A stretch of 64,000 nt of DNA, from contig OX030968.1 of the NCBI GenBank assembly GCA_943735955.1, positions 4,481,704-4,545,703 on the forward strand. Reading direction: 5' to 3'. Positions within the stretch are counted from its first letter, which is position 1; each line of letters starts with the position of its first letter. The stretch is from Piscicola geometra (Eukaryota > Annelida > Clitellata > Hirudinida > Piscicolidae). Under the pieces are notes generated by a model. That model had not been told where the DNA came from. It searched no databases and saw only the letters and a list, made by a program, of their open reading frames with translations. Position numbers and translations under genes: made by a program. Of this stretch, positions 33,556-45,821 are shown one piece after another.

Positions 33556-34065
33556 TCATTTGTAGACACATCTCTTTTCATTGAGTAATACGTCATCATC
33601 ATCTTCTTTCTCTTCAACAGATGAATTTTCTTCACTTTCACTGTCTAGTTCAGTGGGAACAGGTACAGGAATTTCGTTGCAATGAGCAACTGGACGACGT
33701 GCTGATTCCAGATCAGGATATTCAAGACTCTTTCTGTTATTTCTATTAATTCCTTTTACATCAACAGCACAAAAATAACAGTCATTAACGTGGTTTTTTG
33801 GTTTCCTCCAAACCATAGGAATACCAAACTTTAAGCTACTCATCTTGCCTTTGGTCCAACGACGCAGATTCTTTGTGCATGTCTTGCACACCATGTGTGA
33901 AGCCCAATTTTTATCTTGGTCACCAAGCTTAAATTTAAAATAGCTGTGGTAAGCCATCTTTATGAAATTAGTCACTGGATTTCTGTTAGAAAACAGAGTA
34001 TACTCACCGCATATATAACAAAAAACGTCTAAGCTGTTTTGGCAATGCCTTCTAGCTTTTTTCAT
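33556..34065 (-). CDS. 169-residue protein with CxxC zinc-binding pairs, probably repeat-derived
   Basis: Intact single-exon frame. It has paired CYIC/CKTC cysteines, the block FKFKLGDQDKNWASHMVCKT, then MSSLKFGIPMVWRKPKNHVN followed by DCYFCAVDVKG, and an acidic Ser/Glu C-terminus. From memory this block occurs in many multi-copy uncharacterised invertebrate and cnidarian predicted proteins, which are usually longer, suggesting a transposon-linked or repeat family truncated here. The four CxxC/CxxxC groups suggest zinc binding. No nearby promoter or partner exon is evident; the function is unknown. Confidence 0.6.
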   Translation of the reverse strand: MKKARRHCQNSLDVFCYICGEYTLFSNRNPVTNFIKMAYHSYFKFKLGDQDKNWASHMVCKTCTKNLRRWTKGKMSSLKFGIPMVWRKPKNHVNDCYFCAVDVKGINRNNRKSLEYPDLESARRPVAHCNEIPVPVPTELDSESEENSSVEEKEDDDDVLLNEKRCVYK

Positions 34066-34426
34066 TTTATCTACTAAATATAGAGAATATATTTACTTAA
34101 AATTCAAATACACTTTTAATAACTAAATAAAAATAACTTATTTGAATTTTATAAATATAAACACTTGCTAAAAAAACAACATTAAATATTCTTTATATAT
34201 GTAGAATAGGAAAACGGTCACGTGACCATAGATAAAAAAGTTGACCTGATTGAACAGAGAGAATATCATTTTCGGATTCAGCACTATAAAATTATACTAA
34301 ATCCATCAAAAAACCTCTGACAGCAAATTTTGTGTTGCCCAGTGTAATCATTGGCTTTTCACTAACGATTTCTTTGTTCCTCTGGACACATTCCATTCGT
34401 GCATTCTCCATAGGAGAAATATCTCT

Positions 34427-34451
34427 ATGATGATGATGATGATGATGATGA
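34427..34451. repeat. Short (ATG)n tract
   Basis: About eight GAT triplets. More TCA/GAT tracts follow at 34678-34702 and 34820-34840. Confidence 0.9.
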
Positions 34452-34499
34452 TTTCAATTATTTAAAAAATAATTATAGTGTTGATAGTGATAAGCATAA

Positions 34500-35030
34500 T
34501 CTCATGTATTTTAATAAGTTTTCAAATCATTTCATGAATATTCAGCTCACCCCGCAGTCACAAAATGTTTCTACTTCTCCGCACTTACCTTCTCCTATAA
34601 ATAAAGGAGCGAGTTTAAACATAATAATAGTCATAATAATAATCATCAGCATCATTGCCCTTTCTTCCTCCTCTTTCTCATCATCATCATCATCATCATT
34701 AAACTTTTCATACTCACTTCCTTCTACGTATACACACTCTTCATTTATGCACTTTCCAGAACAGTAGTTTTCCTTAAATAAAAATGGTGCTGTTAAAATT
34801 GATGATGAAGTTAGTTTCGATAATGATGATGATGATGAGAAATACTGTTTTACGAATATTTATTCGTTGTCCAATCAATTCATTAATATTCAGTTTTCCA
34901 ATCAATTCTTGAATATTCAGCTTACCGCACAAAGGCAGTTAGTTCCTCCTTCATCGCACTCTGAAGCGTTCACTTATAAATAGTTTACATGAATAATTAT
35001 TAAATTAAAAACATCATCATCAGCATCAGC
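34500..35030 (+). repeat. Imperfect local duplication with TATAAATA motifs
   Basis: The block from 34520 (CATGAATATTCAGCTCACC...CCTATAAATAAAGG...ATCATCAGCATCA) recurs in diverged form at about 34900-35030 (TGAATATTCAGCTTACC...CTTATAAATAG...CATCAGCATCA). No associated gene is evident. Confidence 0.45.
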
Positions 35031-35504
35031 AACTCTAAAATTCTTATTCCCTTATAATTTTCAGACAACAGAACTTGCACCAGCTCACCATAAACATGCG
35101 GCTCAATTCTTCCGGTAACTTTGGAAAACCCCCGCTATAATATATATTTTTCTTAAAAGGAATAAGTAAATTCATTTAGAATAAAGTTTTTGACTCATTT
35201 CTAGAAACGTAGTACCATCAGTGGGTGGGGGCGGAGTTACGTAACACAAAAGCACATTTTTGGGTGTGGGTGGAGCTTCATTCCATTAGCAATATTAATT
35301 TTGTTATAATACAAGATACGATAACTAGGTTTGTAAACATAGTTAGTTTCTTTTTTATGTTGCTTGAAAAATCAATTTATTTAAAGTGTGCGAATATATT
35401 GGTAATTTACGGTATCTACTTATTCAGTGAAATGTGGAGTTTGAAGGCCAGGATAAAGGTTAGATAAAAGTGGATACCGTAGGACACTATGTATGAAGCC
35501 TACT

Positions 35505-35790
35505 CATGTATAAGACGCACCCCGTATTTGATTGCTATACATGGAAAAAATAATTCTAAAAAACTAAAACTAAAAGATAGGACAAAAAGACGAAACCAGC
35601 TCATTCTTTCATGACTCTCGTATTTACGTCATTAAAAAACTTTATTTTGTATTCATATATTGTCAAAATAATGCAAGACAGTAAAATTAGAACACCAGAA
35701 AACAACGTAAAATGCAAGGAACATTAATTTCAAGTGTTGTTTTTGGGTGAATTGTCCATAATTATCGAGAGTGCGTCTTTTTTGGATGGG
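35505..35790. mobile_element. MITE-like element, TIR core AAGACGCAC, copy 1
   Basis: Left end CATGTATAAGACGCACC; the right end in reverse complement is CCCATCCAAAAAAGACGCAC. It shares internal AT-rich sequence with 56421-56600. Confidence 0.5.
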
Positions 35791-37020
35791 TTGTCATGGA
35801 ATCTTGTTATTTCCAATCATAACTATTCATTTCGTTGAACGAATTTTATTTTCTCACATGTCACATATGATTGGCTTGAATCCACCACAAGACAGTACAG
35901 CCCGATCAAGAAGACAGACCGAATCATCATCCTTATAACACTTCAAAGAGCTATATGATGCGGTCCAAAAAGCCTGTGAGTGTTGGCCTGATGACTTAAA
36001 AGTCTAATTAATTAATATTAATTTAAAAAATAATAGTAATAATAATAAATCATTCTAGATAAGTGAATTTTTAGAAGTTTGAATATCAATAATAATAATA
36101 ATATTAATAAGTTTGAATATCAATCAAAATCATAAGCTGATAAGATTATTAAAAAGAGTTTTTTTAATTGATCGATAGCTTGATAAAACCATATGGTGGG
36201 GATAAAGCAGAATGGAACAGAATCGAGCTTTTGGTCATGATTATTTTTAAAATTCTGATTGTTCACAAGGTTTAATTTTATTCATATTTTAAATACCACT
36301 GCTATAAAATTTTCCTAAATTATTTAATAATTAATAAATAAGAGGCGCACCTTAGGAATGAGTTCCAACTTTTTTGTTTACACACCTTAAACAAACATGT
36401 TTAAAAGTGAATTCAATAAATATAATATATGGACCAGACTTGACTTAATCGCTAACCCTTTAATGACCAAATCAATGCCAAGACAATGCCACAGTGTCTG
36501 TGGTGTTTGTAGTGAAGACCAGGGCAAGTTAACGTCTTAGTTCATTTTGTTGTTTTATTTTTTATAATATTACAAATTATTTTGCACAAACTGTTAGAGT
36601 ATTCGTTTGTTGTGTTAAATATATTAAAATTTCTTTTTACACATATTAATAGCTAAAGAATAATTTCACTTTTCCATAACTCTACCAAATTAATAACAAT
36701 AAATAACATTTGAAAAGATAAAATAAAATAAGATACATTTTAATATTATGAGACTACAAAGAAATCTGAATACCCGGTTATTATCTATACTTTACGCATC
36801 AATTCGTGCCGCTAATTTCCCCATTTCGAATAATTAAGATAGACAAAAGCTCCAGTATCATAATTATAGTTATTTCAATAAATATTGAAACACGAGTCAA
36901 GATGACGAGCTGCCATCTTGCCCCGAACTGCCTGGGTATACATTTCGTATTTATCGCCATGTGTGAAGTCAGCTGATAACTATTTATGGTAATGGGCTGA
37001 AAAAAGTGTTTGCTTAGAAA
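35791..37020. other. AT-rich spacer, no gene seen
   Basis: No exon, array or transposon terminus could be supported here. Confidence 0.45.
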
Positions 37021-37325
37021 CCTATCATGACAACCACTTCAAAGTCCTATTTAACAACCATCTCAACAATCACTACATCCATCTCAACAACAACCACCAT
37101 AAAAACCACCACAACTACCTCAACAACAACCACTATAACAACCACCATACCTTTATGACAACCACCCCTTCAACAACAACCTCAACAACCATCACCATCT
37201 TAACAACAACCTCAACAACCATCACCACATTAACAACAACCTCAAAAACCACTACAGCACTACAACAACCACCACAGAACGACGTGAAGAACATAATCAC
37301 AGATTCGACCACCACTACAACTAAA
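37021..37325 (+). pseudogene. Decayed duplicate of RPTP intron 21 plus the start of exon 22
   Basis: CAACAACC-rich sequence, then CCACCACAG and AACGACGTGAAGAACATAAT followed by CACAGATTCGACCACCACTA. It matches RPTP 20630-20835 (exon 22 begins GACGACACGAAGAACAAAAT) with several substitutions. The intron part is included, so this is a DNA-level duplication. The exon-like part starts at 37278 and ends about 48 bp later. The acceptor AG is kept, but no gene surrounds it. Confidence 0.82.
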
Positions 37326-37779
37326 ATAAAAATGACGATTTCTGCGCTTCCGTACTTTTATTTAACTTTTATTTAGTGTTCGCTTTATGCCTTCAACTAG
37401 TAAAAAACTAGAAAAAAAGCATTTGTTATCTTGCCCCGGTCTTCCATGCTTACTCAATAGAACCATAACAGCACACTGGCATAAAATAATTTTGAGTTGA
37501 TGTTAACCTTTCATGAAATAACAATATCTATCAATCACGCAGTAGAAAAAAAATTGAAGTCAACTAAAAATACAAAAATAATGGTTGACTCAGTCCACAA
37601 CTATGTTGGTCAAGTTTTTTTGATGAAGAGATGCTGTTTGTCTTTAAACATACTATCGATTGAAAATTTTCCTCAAAAATTAATGAATAAAAAGAACATG
37701 TTCTGTTCGTACAAATATTAGTCTTTAGTTTTTAGTCTTTATAGTGCCTTTGTCTCGACACTTCATATCTTTTTCTTCT

Positions 37780-38700
37780 TCATCTCCCCCTTTCTCTCCT
37801 TTCCCTCTGTCTCCAGATCGCTCCCACACTTCTCAGCACCACTTCTTCCATCCTCCGATCCTCTTCCTGGTAACCAAGGACCCCTTCCATCGGGACCTGT
37901 TCTCCACGCTCCCTTCTCCAAACCGTCAGCCATTCTTCTCTCCACTCTTCATACAACCCACACTCCAGCAAAACGTGCCTCTCATTCTCTTCCTCCCCAC
38001 AAACACACTTCCTATCCTCCTTCTCATACTTCCAGCGCACAATTTCATTATTTCTTACCGTCAAGCTATCCCCCCTACACATCATCCTAACTTTCACTCC
38101 ATCTGAACCATCTACATATTTTTACAACTTTCTGCTTTCTGACTTCTCCTCACGGTATCTTCTCAGTCTTTCACTTTCCTGTATCTTATTCCCCCATTCC
38201 TCCCTTCCCCTTTGTTGAATCCTCTTCACCAGCTCCCTTTCCCCCATCCCTCCAACCTCCCTTTCTGAAACGCCCATCATAAACACTCTTGCTCGTGCGC
38301 CTTTCCTTCCACGTACTATTCTGCTCATAACCTCCACACCCAATTTTTTTCCCAAGTTGGCTACACCTCTCCACCATTTAGATTTATTACCTATCTTTTC
38401 TACACATGCTTTACCTACTCTTCCTACTATATCTTTCCCCTCTAATATCCTAATCACAAAGTCTGTCATGACCTTAGCCTCTCTTTCCCAGAATGTACTC
38501 CAGGCTTTTTCACCATGTACTACGACATTACTTACACTAGTCTCTACCCCCCATATCCATCTCCCAAACTTAGTCTGCAAAACCTCTAACTTCTTTCTCT
38601 CCTTAGCTGACCAACCAACTGCTGCAACACCATACATTATCTTTCTTACAATCAAGCTTTTCCATGCCTCCCTGCCCACGATAAAACGACTCCCTGATTA
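37780..38700 (-). pseudogene. LINE reverse transcriptase C-terminal fragment
   Basis: Minus strand: GREAWKSLIVRKIMYGVAAV at about 38676-38617, then the thumb region, an in-frame stop near 38119, and in the same frame CVCGEEENERHVLLECGLYE, a CxC...HxxxxC knuckle common at the end of LINE ORF2 proteins. It is 5'-truncated, with a frame change near 38690. Confidence 0.72.
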
Positions 38701-38883
38701 CCCACCCCTTGTTTGGAATATCTGTCTGATTATACTGGCCGGCAGCATTTTTGTAAATCGTATGCCAGTTATTGTGTTTTGATACATTTTCAGTGTTGAA
38801 AATGTAAATGAAATCAGAAATACTCCATCTCATCACGTTTTTGAGATATATTAGTTCAACGATTAAAATTGCAGTGTCTTTGA

Positions 38884-39347
38884 TCACACTTTTTGTTTCG
38901 TCTGTGGCAAATTCGCTAAAAAAAGGTCAGCGTAGACCAATTTCAAATTTCGTGAAAACTGCATAAAGGTTTCATTTTGGTTACGAACTAGAAGATCAAG
39001 ATAAACAATGGGCACCGTATCGAGCGTGCCATGGATGCTATGTAAAAATGACGCGATGGCTGCAAGGAAAAAATATTCTTTATCTTTTGCTGTTTCGATG
39101 ATTTGGCGTGAATCAAAAATCATCATAAGTTTTTTTTGGTAACTTTTTTGCATCCTATGATCTTCTTCACAAGAAAAAAATACAAAGGCGAGTGGCACTG
39201 TTCGAAAAAGACAGAATGAAGATGTGTCCACTCATGATACATTAAATAATAAACAATTGATGCGTGGCGTGTTTGACTTTCCATGCTGCGACAAATTTGA
39301 CATTTACACCTTTGTTTGGATACGCACATTTTTATAAAGTAATACAT
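38884..39347 (-). other. Overlapping minus-strand open frames of unknown origin
   Basis: Two overlapping frames (115 and 74 codons) share no recognised motif apart from a CQIC pair. The sequence just beyond (39345-39430) is repeated at 60080-60165, so this is probably part of a dispersed repeat. Confidence 0.35.
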
Positions 39348-39465
39348 CGTGAGTATGTTTATTTATAGCGATAGCTGTCTACAACAAAACTATTCTTTGC
39401 TGACTTAAATACTCATATCAAAATAGGAGTTTTAAAATTTAACATTTTTTAGGGGGGTACGGACC

Positions 39466-42400
39466 AGTGTTATTTTCGTTTCAGAAAATAATTATAGTTT
39501 TTATTTCAGTTTCGTTTTGGAATTAATTATAGTTTTTATTTTCGTTTTCGTTTTGAAAATAATTATAGTTTTTATTTTCATTTTAGTTTTGAAATTATAT
39601 TTGTATGCGGGGACTGGAACGGACATATTGGCTGTGATTCCAGTGGTTACAGAGATGTCCATGGCGGGCATGCAATAGGTCAGCGAAACACTGAAGGTGA
39701 AAGAGTCCTGGAGTTCGCGGTGGCAAACGAGCTACTAGTCGGAAACTCTTGTTTCAAGAAGAAGCCTCGCCACTTGGTGACCTACCGATCAGGACCGGTC
39801 CAAACCCAGATTGACTTCATTCTGTTCCGACGAGCTTTCAGAAAGCATGTTTCAAATGTGAAAGTCTTTCAGAATGAGGAATGTGCTGCCCAGCATAAAC
39901 TGGTTGTTGCGGACTTCAAGCACCATAAGCCACCGACAACTAAGCGAAATTTTGCACCTAGCATCAAAGTGTGGAAACTCCGTAACGCAGCAACCCAGGC
40001 AGACTTCGGGGAAGTTTTCGCGGCCAACACACAAGTCAAGACATGCTCCAATACAGTGGATGAACTCTGGCTTTCACTGAAAGACAAACTGCTAGATACA
40101 GCGAAGCAGGTGTGTGGCGTTACCTCAACGCACCGGTGGAAGAAGCAGACGTGGTGGTGAAATGAGTCTGTAGAAAGTGCCGTGGCTGAAAAACGCAGAT
40201 GTTTCAAGGCATGGAAAGATGGTGGCAGCCGTTCAGATTACAACGCTGCAAAACGTGCCTGCAAACAAGCTGTCCAGATTGCTATGTGTGCTGCAGAGAA
40301 AAAAGTTCTCAGTTCCACCAATCCGAAAACAGCAGAAGTCTTTCGTCTCGCTCAACAGATGCGACGAGAAAATCAAGACATAATTGGAGAGCTGCCAGTG
40401 AGAAATGATGCTGGCAAAATGTCATTGAGTGAGAACTCAAAGAAAGAGGCCTGGAAGGAGCACTATGAGCGTCTGCTGAACCTAGAGTTCCCATGGTGCC
40501 CTGAGGATCTGTCAGTGGAAGACCTAGTTTAGGGACCAAGTGTGCCGATCACCACAGAAATGATCATGAAAGCCATTGCAAAGATGAGTAATGGCAAGAC
40601 CGCTGGTCCGTCCGGCATTGTTGCTGAGATGCTCAAGTCTGCTGGTCTACAGGGTGTCATCCTAGTACGTGATCTTGCTGAGTACATCATCTCAGAAGGG
40701 AAGATCCCCACTGAATGGAAAAAGAGTTTCATTGTGAACTTCTACAAGGGGAAAGGAGATGCTCTCGACAGGAACAACAACAGGGGCTTGAAACTGATAG
40801 AGCAAGTACTCAAAGTGAGTACTGGAACGCGTGATAGAAGACCGGATCAGGATCCGTGCGAAGATTGACGAGATGCAGTTTGGCTTCATGCCAGGCCGTG
40901 GAGCAACAGATGCCATCTTCATCATCCGTCAGATCCAGAAAAAGTACCGGGCTGCCAACAAACCACTCTATTTAGCTTTCGTCGACCTTGAGAAGGCGTT
41001 TGACCGTGTCCCAAGGAAGGTGATATGGTGGGCATTACGTAAACTCGGTATCGAGGAGTGGCTGGTGAGAGTGGTGCAGTCTATGTATTCGGAGGTGAAA
41101 AGCAAGGTAAGGTTTGGTGAAACTTTCAGTGACGAGTTCGAAGTGGGTGTCGGGGTGCATTAAGGTTCGGTCCTAAGCCCTCTATTATTCATCATCGTGC
41201 TAGAAGCGTTATCTATAGAGTTTCACACTGGATGTCCATGGGAGCTGTTGTACGCAGATGATTTTGTAGCCATAGCTGAATCACTGGACGAGTTGCTTGT
41301 TAAGGTCAAGATATGGAAGAATGGAATGGAGAAAAAGGGCTTAAAAGTTATATGGAGAAAACGAAAGTTTTAGTATCTGGTGCGAATCTAAAGCTGACCA
41401 AGAAATCGGGAAAGTACCCATGTGCAGTCTGCCTTAAAGGAACGGGCAAAAACTCTATTCTATGCAGCGGTTGCTCATTCTGGGTGCACAAGAGATGCTC
41501 AGGCATTGAAGGTTTCCTCCGCTCAGACCCAAATTACAAGTGTGCCCGTTGTCAAGGCTCAGCTCGACCGATAGACGGAAGACCAATTGTGGAAGTTCTT
41601 GTTGATGAAGACAAACTTGAAGTCGTTCTTGAATTCTGCTACTTAGGTGACATGCTGTCTGCAGGTGGAGGCTGTGAGGATGCTGCCATAACCCGATGCA
41701 AGTGTGCGTGGGGAAAATTTCGTCAACTTCTTCCTCTACTGACAAACAGACACTTTCCACTTCCAACCAGAAGTCGTGTGTACACCTCATGTGTGAGGAG
41801 TACAATGTTACACGCCTCTGAGACTTGGGCTGTCACCACAGAAACAATCAACCGCCTTCAACGCAACGACGGGCCATGATCTGTTGGATTTGCAACATCA
41901 AATCAAAAAATCTCATCAGTTCAGATGAGCTCCAAAAAATGATGGGATCCAGGATATTGGTGCTGTACTGCAAACGAGAAGAATGAGGTGGTTTGGGCAT
42001 GTGGAACGTGATGGTGGATGGATCAACAAGGTTAGAAGAATGGAGGTTTCTGGAACGAAACGACCAGGCAGGCCAAAGAAGACGTGGAATGAGATAGTGC
42101 AGAAAGACATCAAATACCTGGGGGCATGCAGCACTGATGCCCATGATAGAAAGGAGTGGAGAGAGAGATTGAGACTTTTCAGACAGGCCCCACCCTCGGG
42201 AGAGGAAAAGTTGTCCTGTTTAACAAAAACCAAGAGATGATGATGATGATTATTAATTTACAACTTTAAACACTTTTTTTTATATCTAAAAAAAATTAAT
42301 TGATCATAAAATGAAACAATAAAATAAAACTGTATATTAACAACAAATGAGTTTTGAAAAATAACAGTCAATTGAAATATTATAAGAATTGAGTACGTAA

Positions 42401-42779
42401 ATTATTGAGTAATAACAAATTTTAAATAGAAAAACAAATTTACGATTAAAATAAGTGATAATTTAATTGACAAAGCGAAGCGGTAATAAAATAACGTTTT
42501 ATAAATGGCGCTACTTTCATAAAGCCTAAAGATAATGTTTATAACATAGACATATATTATTTTTATATAAATTATACATTTCCATATTATGGCATACTTT
42601 AAAATTTATTTAATTTTCGTTTTGAAAATAATTATAGTTTTTATTTCAGTTTCGTTTTGGAAATAATTATAGTTTTTATTTTCGTTTTCGTTTTGAAAAT
42701 AAATTTAGTTTTTATTTTCGTTTTCGTGGAACGATTATTCAGAATTGTCGTTTTTGTTTTCTTTACGAAAATAACACTG
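39466..42779. mobile_element. Non-autonomous hAT-type element carrying a nested LINE
   Basis: TIRs CAGTGTTATTTTCG (left) and its complement CGAAAATAACACTG (right), flanked by GTACGGAC and GTTCGGAC (7 of 8 identical), fitting an 8-bp hAT target duplication. Both internal ends are tandem arrays of TTTTCGTTTTGAAAATAATT plus ATAGTTTTTA (39480-39590 and 42610-42730). The LINE at 39597-42262 separates them. Confidence 0.8.
39597..42262 (+). pseudogene. LINE: endonuclease, reverse transcriptase and Cys-rich finger, inactivated
   Basis: A 5'-truncated element. The endonuclease end has GDWNGHIGCDSSG; RT motifs include NGKTAGPSGIVAEML, FVDLEKAFDRVPRKVIWWAL and LLYADDFVAIAESL. A PHD-like insert CAVCLKGTGKNSILCSGCSF follows, then FCYLGDMLSAGGGCEDAAIT and HASETWAV. 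Stops or frameshifts are seen near 40158, 40530, 40820, 41161, 41310 and 41875, so it is dead. The 3' end is a (TGA)n run at 42236-42250. The order resembles elements often mis-annotated as craniofacial-development-like proteins; the exact clade is not assigned. Confidence 0.88.
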
Positions 42780-42789
42780 GTTCGGACAT

Positions 42790-43210
42790 AAAATGATGCT
42801 GTATGAGATGGTTTAAACGTCTTTCTTTGAGTAAAAGATTTTTTTTAGTCATACTTTTATTTTGATTTCTTTAATTTTGTACTAGTTTATTTATTTATTT
42901 CTGATTCTATCAAACCAACATTAAAGTTTTCTTTGTCCTTCAGTATTTCTCTTAATTCTTATTTTCAAGCAAGTTGAAAAGGAACTTCTTCATTCATTTT
43001 TTCTGGCACATAATCAAAATTGCTTTATTCTTTCTCATCTCCAGCCTTATTAGAAAAAATAATCAATGCACAAATGTTACTATTTTCGTTTTAGTTTTGT
43101 AAAAAAAAAAACAATAAATTTTATTTCATTTTTTAGTAAAATTAATTATTACACATACGCACACGTGTTTTACGCGTCACACGCATACATACGCACATAA
43201 CTCTGAACAA
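42790..43210. other. AT-rich spacer, no gene seen
   Basis: Nothing recognised apart from poly-A/T runs. Confidence 0.45.
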
Positions 43211-43213
43211 AAA

Positions 43214-43463
43214 GGGGAGCGGGGATGTCTTAGTTGGTAGACGTATGACTTGCAACTTAAAGGTTGCCAGTTCGAATCCTTGGAAGCAACCGTGAACTAT
43301 CATATACCTAGTGTATATGATGCGGTGTTTGCGACGTATGCATTGAAAGATGTGTACGTCGTGTGGAGTGGCGCCTTGGCGCATAAGAACCATGGTTCTC
43401 AGAACCATTGTAACATGGCATGCGTCTGTCAGGCTGTGAATAGTATAGACCAAAAAAAAAAAA
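43214..43463 (+). mobile_element. tRNA-derived SINE, copy 1
   Basis: The head GGGGATGTCTTAGTTGGTAG...GCCAGTTCGAATCC shows pol III A-box-like (TTAGTTGGTAGACG) and B-box (AGTTCGAATCC) motifs. The body contains ATGATGCGGTGTTTGCGACG and GAACCATGGTTCTCAGAACC, and the copy ends in an A-run. About 85-90% identical by eye to 59194-59442. Confidence 0.9.
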
Positions 43464-44222
43464 GCTGGCCAATCAAACTACTCTCAAAGCTTGTACTCTC
43501 ATATATTGTATGAACGGTGTGATGCATTTAGAGTGAGATCCGAAGTTTTAATTGTTTTTAAAAGACAAAACTTTTAAAAACTAACACAGTTTGGGAAAAA
43601 AAACAAAGAACTAAAAATTATTTTTGTAATCTACAATAGTTTACATGGCCTTATATGCGCTGATGCTACCTGCTGGTAGCGATGGTAGGATAAAGGTTAA
43701 TACATTTTTCTTTTCTTTTTGTAAATACACTTCCAAAAAACAAATCTTTCCGCTTTTTCTAAATAAGTTTTCGCAATATATAGGAGGAGGTTGCACAAGA
43801 TGGAAGGATTTTTACACGTAGCCTCATAGCTCAAATGCATAACCAATAGCGTAAATTCAAACTTATCCATCCATTATATTGACTTTTTGTCTAAATATAT
43901 CAACTTAAGAATAGAAAATAAAGAAGAAATGAATACGAGTTTATTAACCTTTTATTATTATTGAGAAACTGGGTTCCCAGGATAGAACGCTTAGTTGCCT
44001 AAATGAAATCATATTGTATGTCATAAAAAATTGTAATTTAAACTTTTCACCTATCATCAGACTATCTTAACTATCTAAAGAAATACTTTTTCCATTCACT
44101 TAATACTAATAATTCCAAAAAAACTTCATGTATATTTTGTATGTGTCTTTATGACACCCAACTGTTATTGTTATTTTAATTATTATTTTTATTATTATTA
44201 GTTATTATTTATTATTATTTGC

Positions 44223-44516
<294 letters not shown>

Positions 44517-45289
44517 GCAAACACACAAATCTTTCAAACAACTATCTTTATAAAAACGCGTAAATCAATCAGCCAGGAAATCTGTTATAAATTAATCTAC
44601 TTTATATAGATGTATATTTCACATCTATATATATTAGCACAACTATATATATTAGAGCAACTATATTTCGCTAGATATATCGACCTACTTATTATAAATT
44701 TATCTTCTAGATCTACCTTTTATAGATGTATCATTTATATATCTGGATGAGTGGCTGTTAGCGCGGCCCAATCACCATTTGCACCGCTTTGGCGGATCTG
44801 ACTCTAGTCTATTATACTGTAATTAGTCTATATATATTTATCAGAGCGCTACCATAATCTCCCGAGATAGAGGGATGCCAGAGACAGATTTATTAGTGTC
44901 TACAATCTCTTCCTACGTTTCATCTTAGGCAGCTATGACCATAATGCATGTTTACAACAGGCTAATCACTCAATTATTAATTATACTATTTCACATAATA
45001 AAACTGTAGTGCATCATCTAATTAATTATAATAATACAAAATCAGCACCCTCGGATGTGAGGAAAAAACAGCAAAACTTTATCTCTCAACTTATTAACTA
45101 TTCTTTTGGAAATCAGTTTTTGAATTACTATAATTCAGTGTTTCCCAACCTTTTTCAGTGTTGGCCTCCCTAAAAAAGTCCTAATGGTAACTTGGCCTCC
45201 CCAAATCCCGTCGTCAATAATTGAGAAAAAAATCAATTTGTTATAACAATTTTTATTCAGAAAGATTTAATTAAAATTAGCATTGTTCA

Positions 45290-45790
45290 TAATAATAAGG
45301 TTTATGTAAGGTTTGTTAATTTATAAAATGTTATTAATAATAATAATTGTCGTTTTTGTATGCAATAAAGAAATAAAAATAATTATTATAGTAATGTTAT
45401 TAAAAGGAAAGCAAAGAGTAGCATGGAGTAATTATTATGAGTGATAAGCTGAGTTAAAATAATGAGTTTTCAGTTTGACTTTGAAAGTCGAAAATTGATT
45501 GATGTTGCGAAGTGCAGGTGGAAGGGCATTCCAAGTTGTTGGAGCTGCGTGACGGAATGCTCTTTTTGAGATGTTTTTTGTAGTGGATTCTTTGTTGAGA
45601 AGAAGAGATGAAGATGAACGCAGTTGTTTGTTTGATGTTTTGTTAGTTATGAGTTTGCTGAGATATGACGGTATTGAAGTTTGAAAAATTTTGAATGTAG
45701 TGATGGCTATTTTAAAGGATATTCGAAAATCTATAGGAAGCCAGTGAAGTTTTATAAGATTATCACTTGATGCCTGAACAAGGTGATGGC
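45290..45790 (-). mobile_element. LINE C-terminal/3' fragment nested in the hAT element
   Basis: Minus strand: LHWLPIDFRISFKIAITTFK, then KRAFRHAAPTTWNALPPALR and FSTFKVKLKTHYFNSAY, the typical end of CR1/L2/Jockey-group reverse transcriptases. It lies between the hAT left end and the end of the transposase frame. Confidence 0.75.
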
Positions 45791-45821
45791 CTGGCTAATC
45801 ACAATTGAGTGTTATTGAAGC

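Noticed and set aside
37155..37376. Thr-rich mucin-like open frame
   Set aside because: It is the repeat part of the decayed RPTP duplicate (37021-37325), with no signal peptide or partner exon.
37744..38106. Plus-strand Pro/Ser/Phe-rich frame
   Set aside because: It is antisense to the LINE RT C-terminal region, which has recognisable motifs on the minus strand.
44735..44810. tRNA-like segment GGATGAGTGGCTGTTAGCGC
   Set aside because: The A-box-like start is suggestive, but there is no B box or cloverleaf pairing that I can support, so it is not called a tRNA or SINE.
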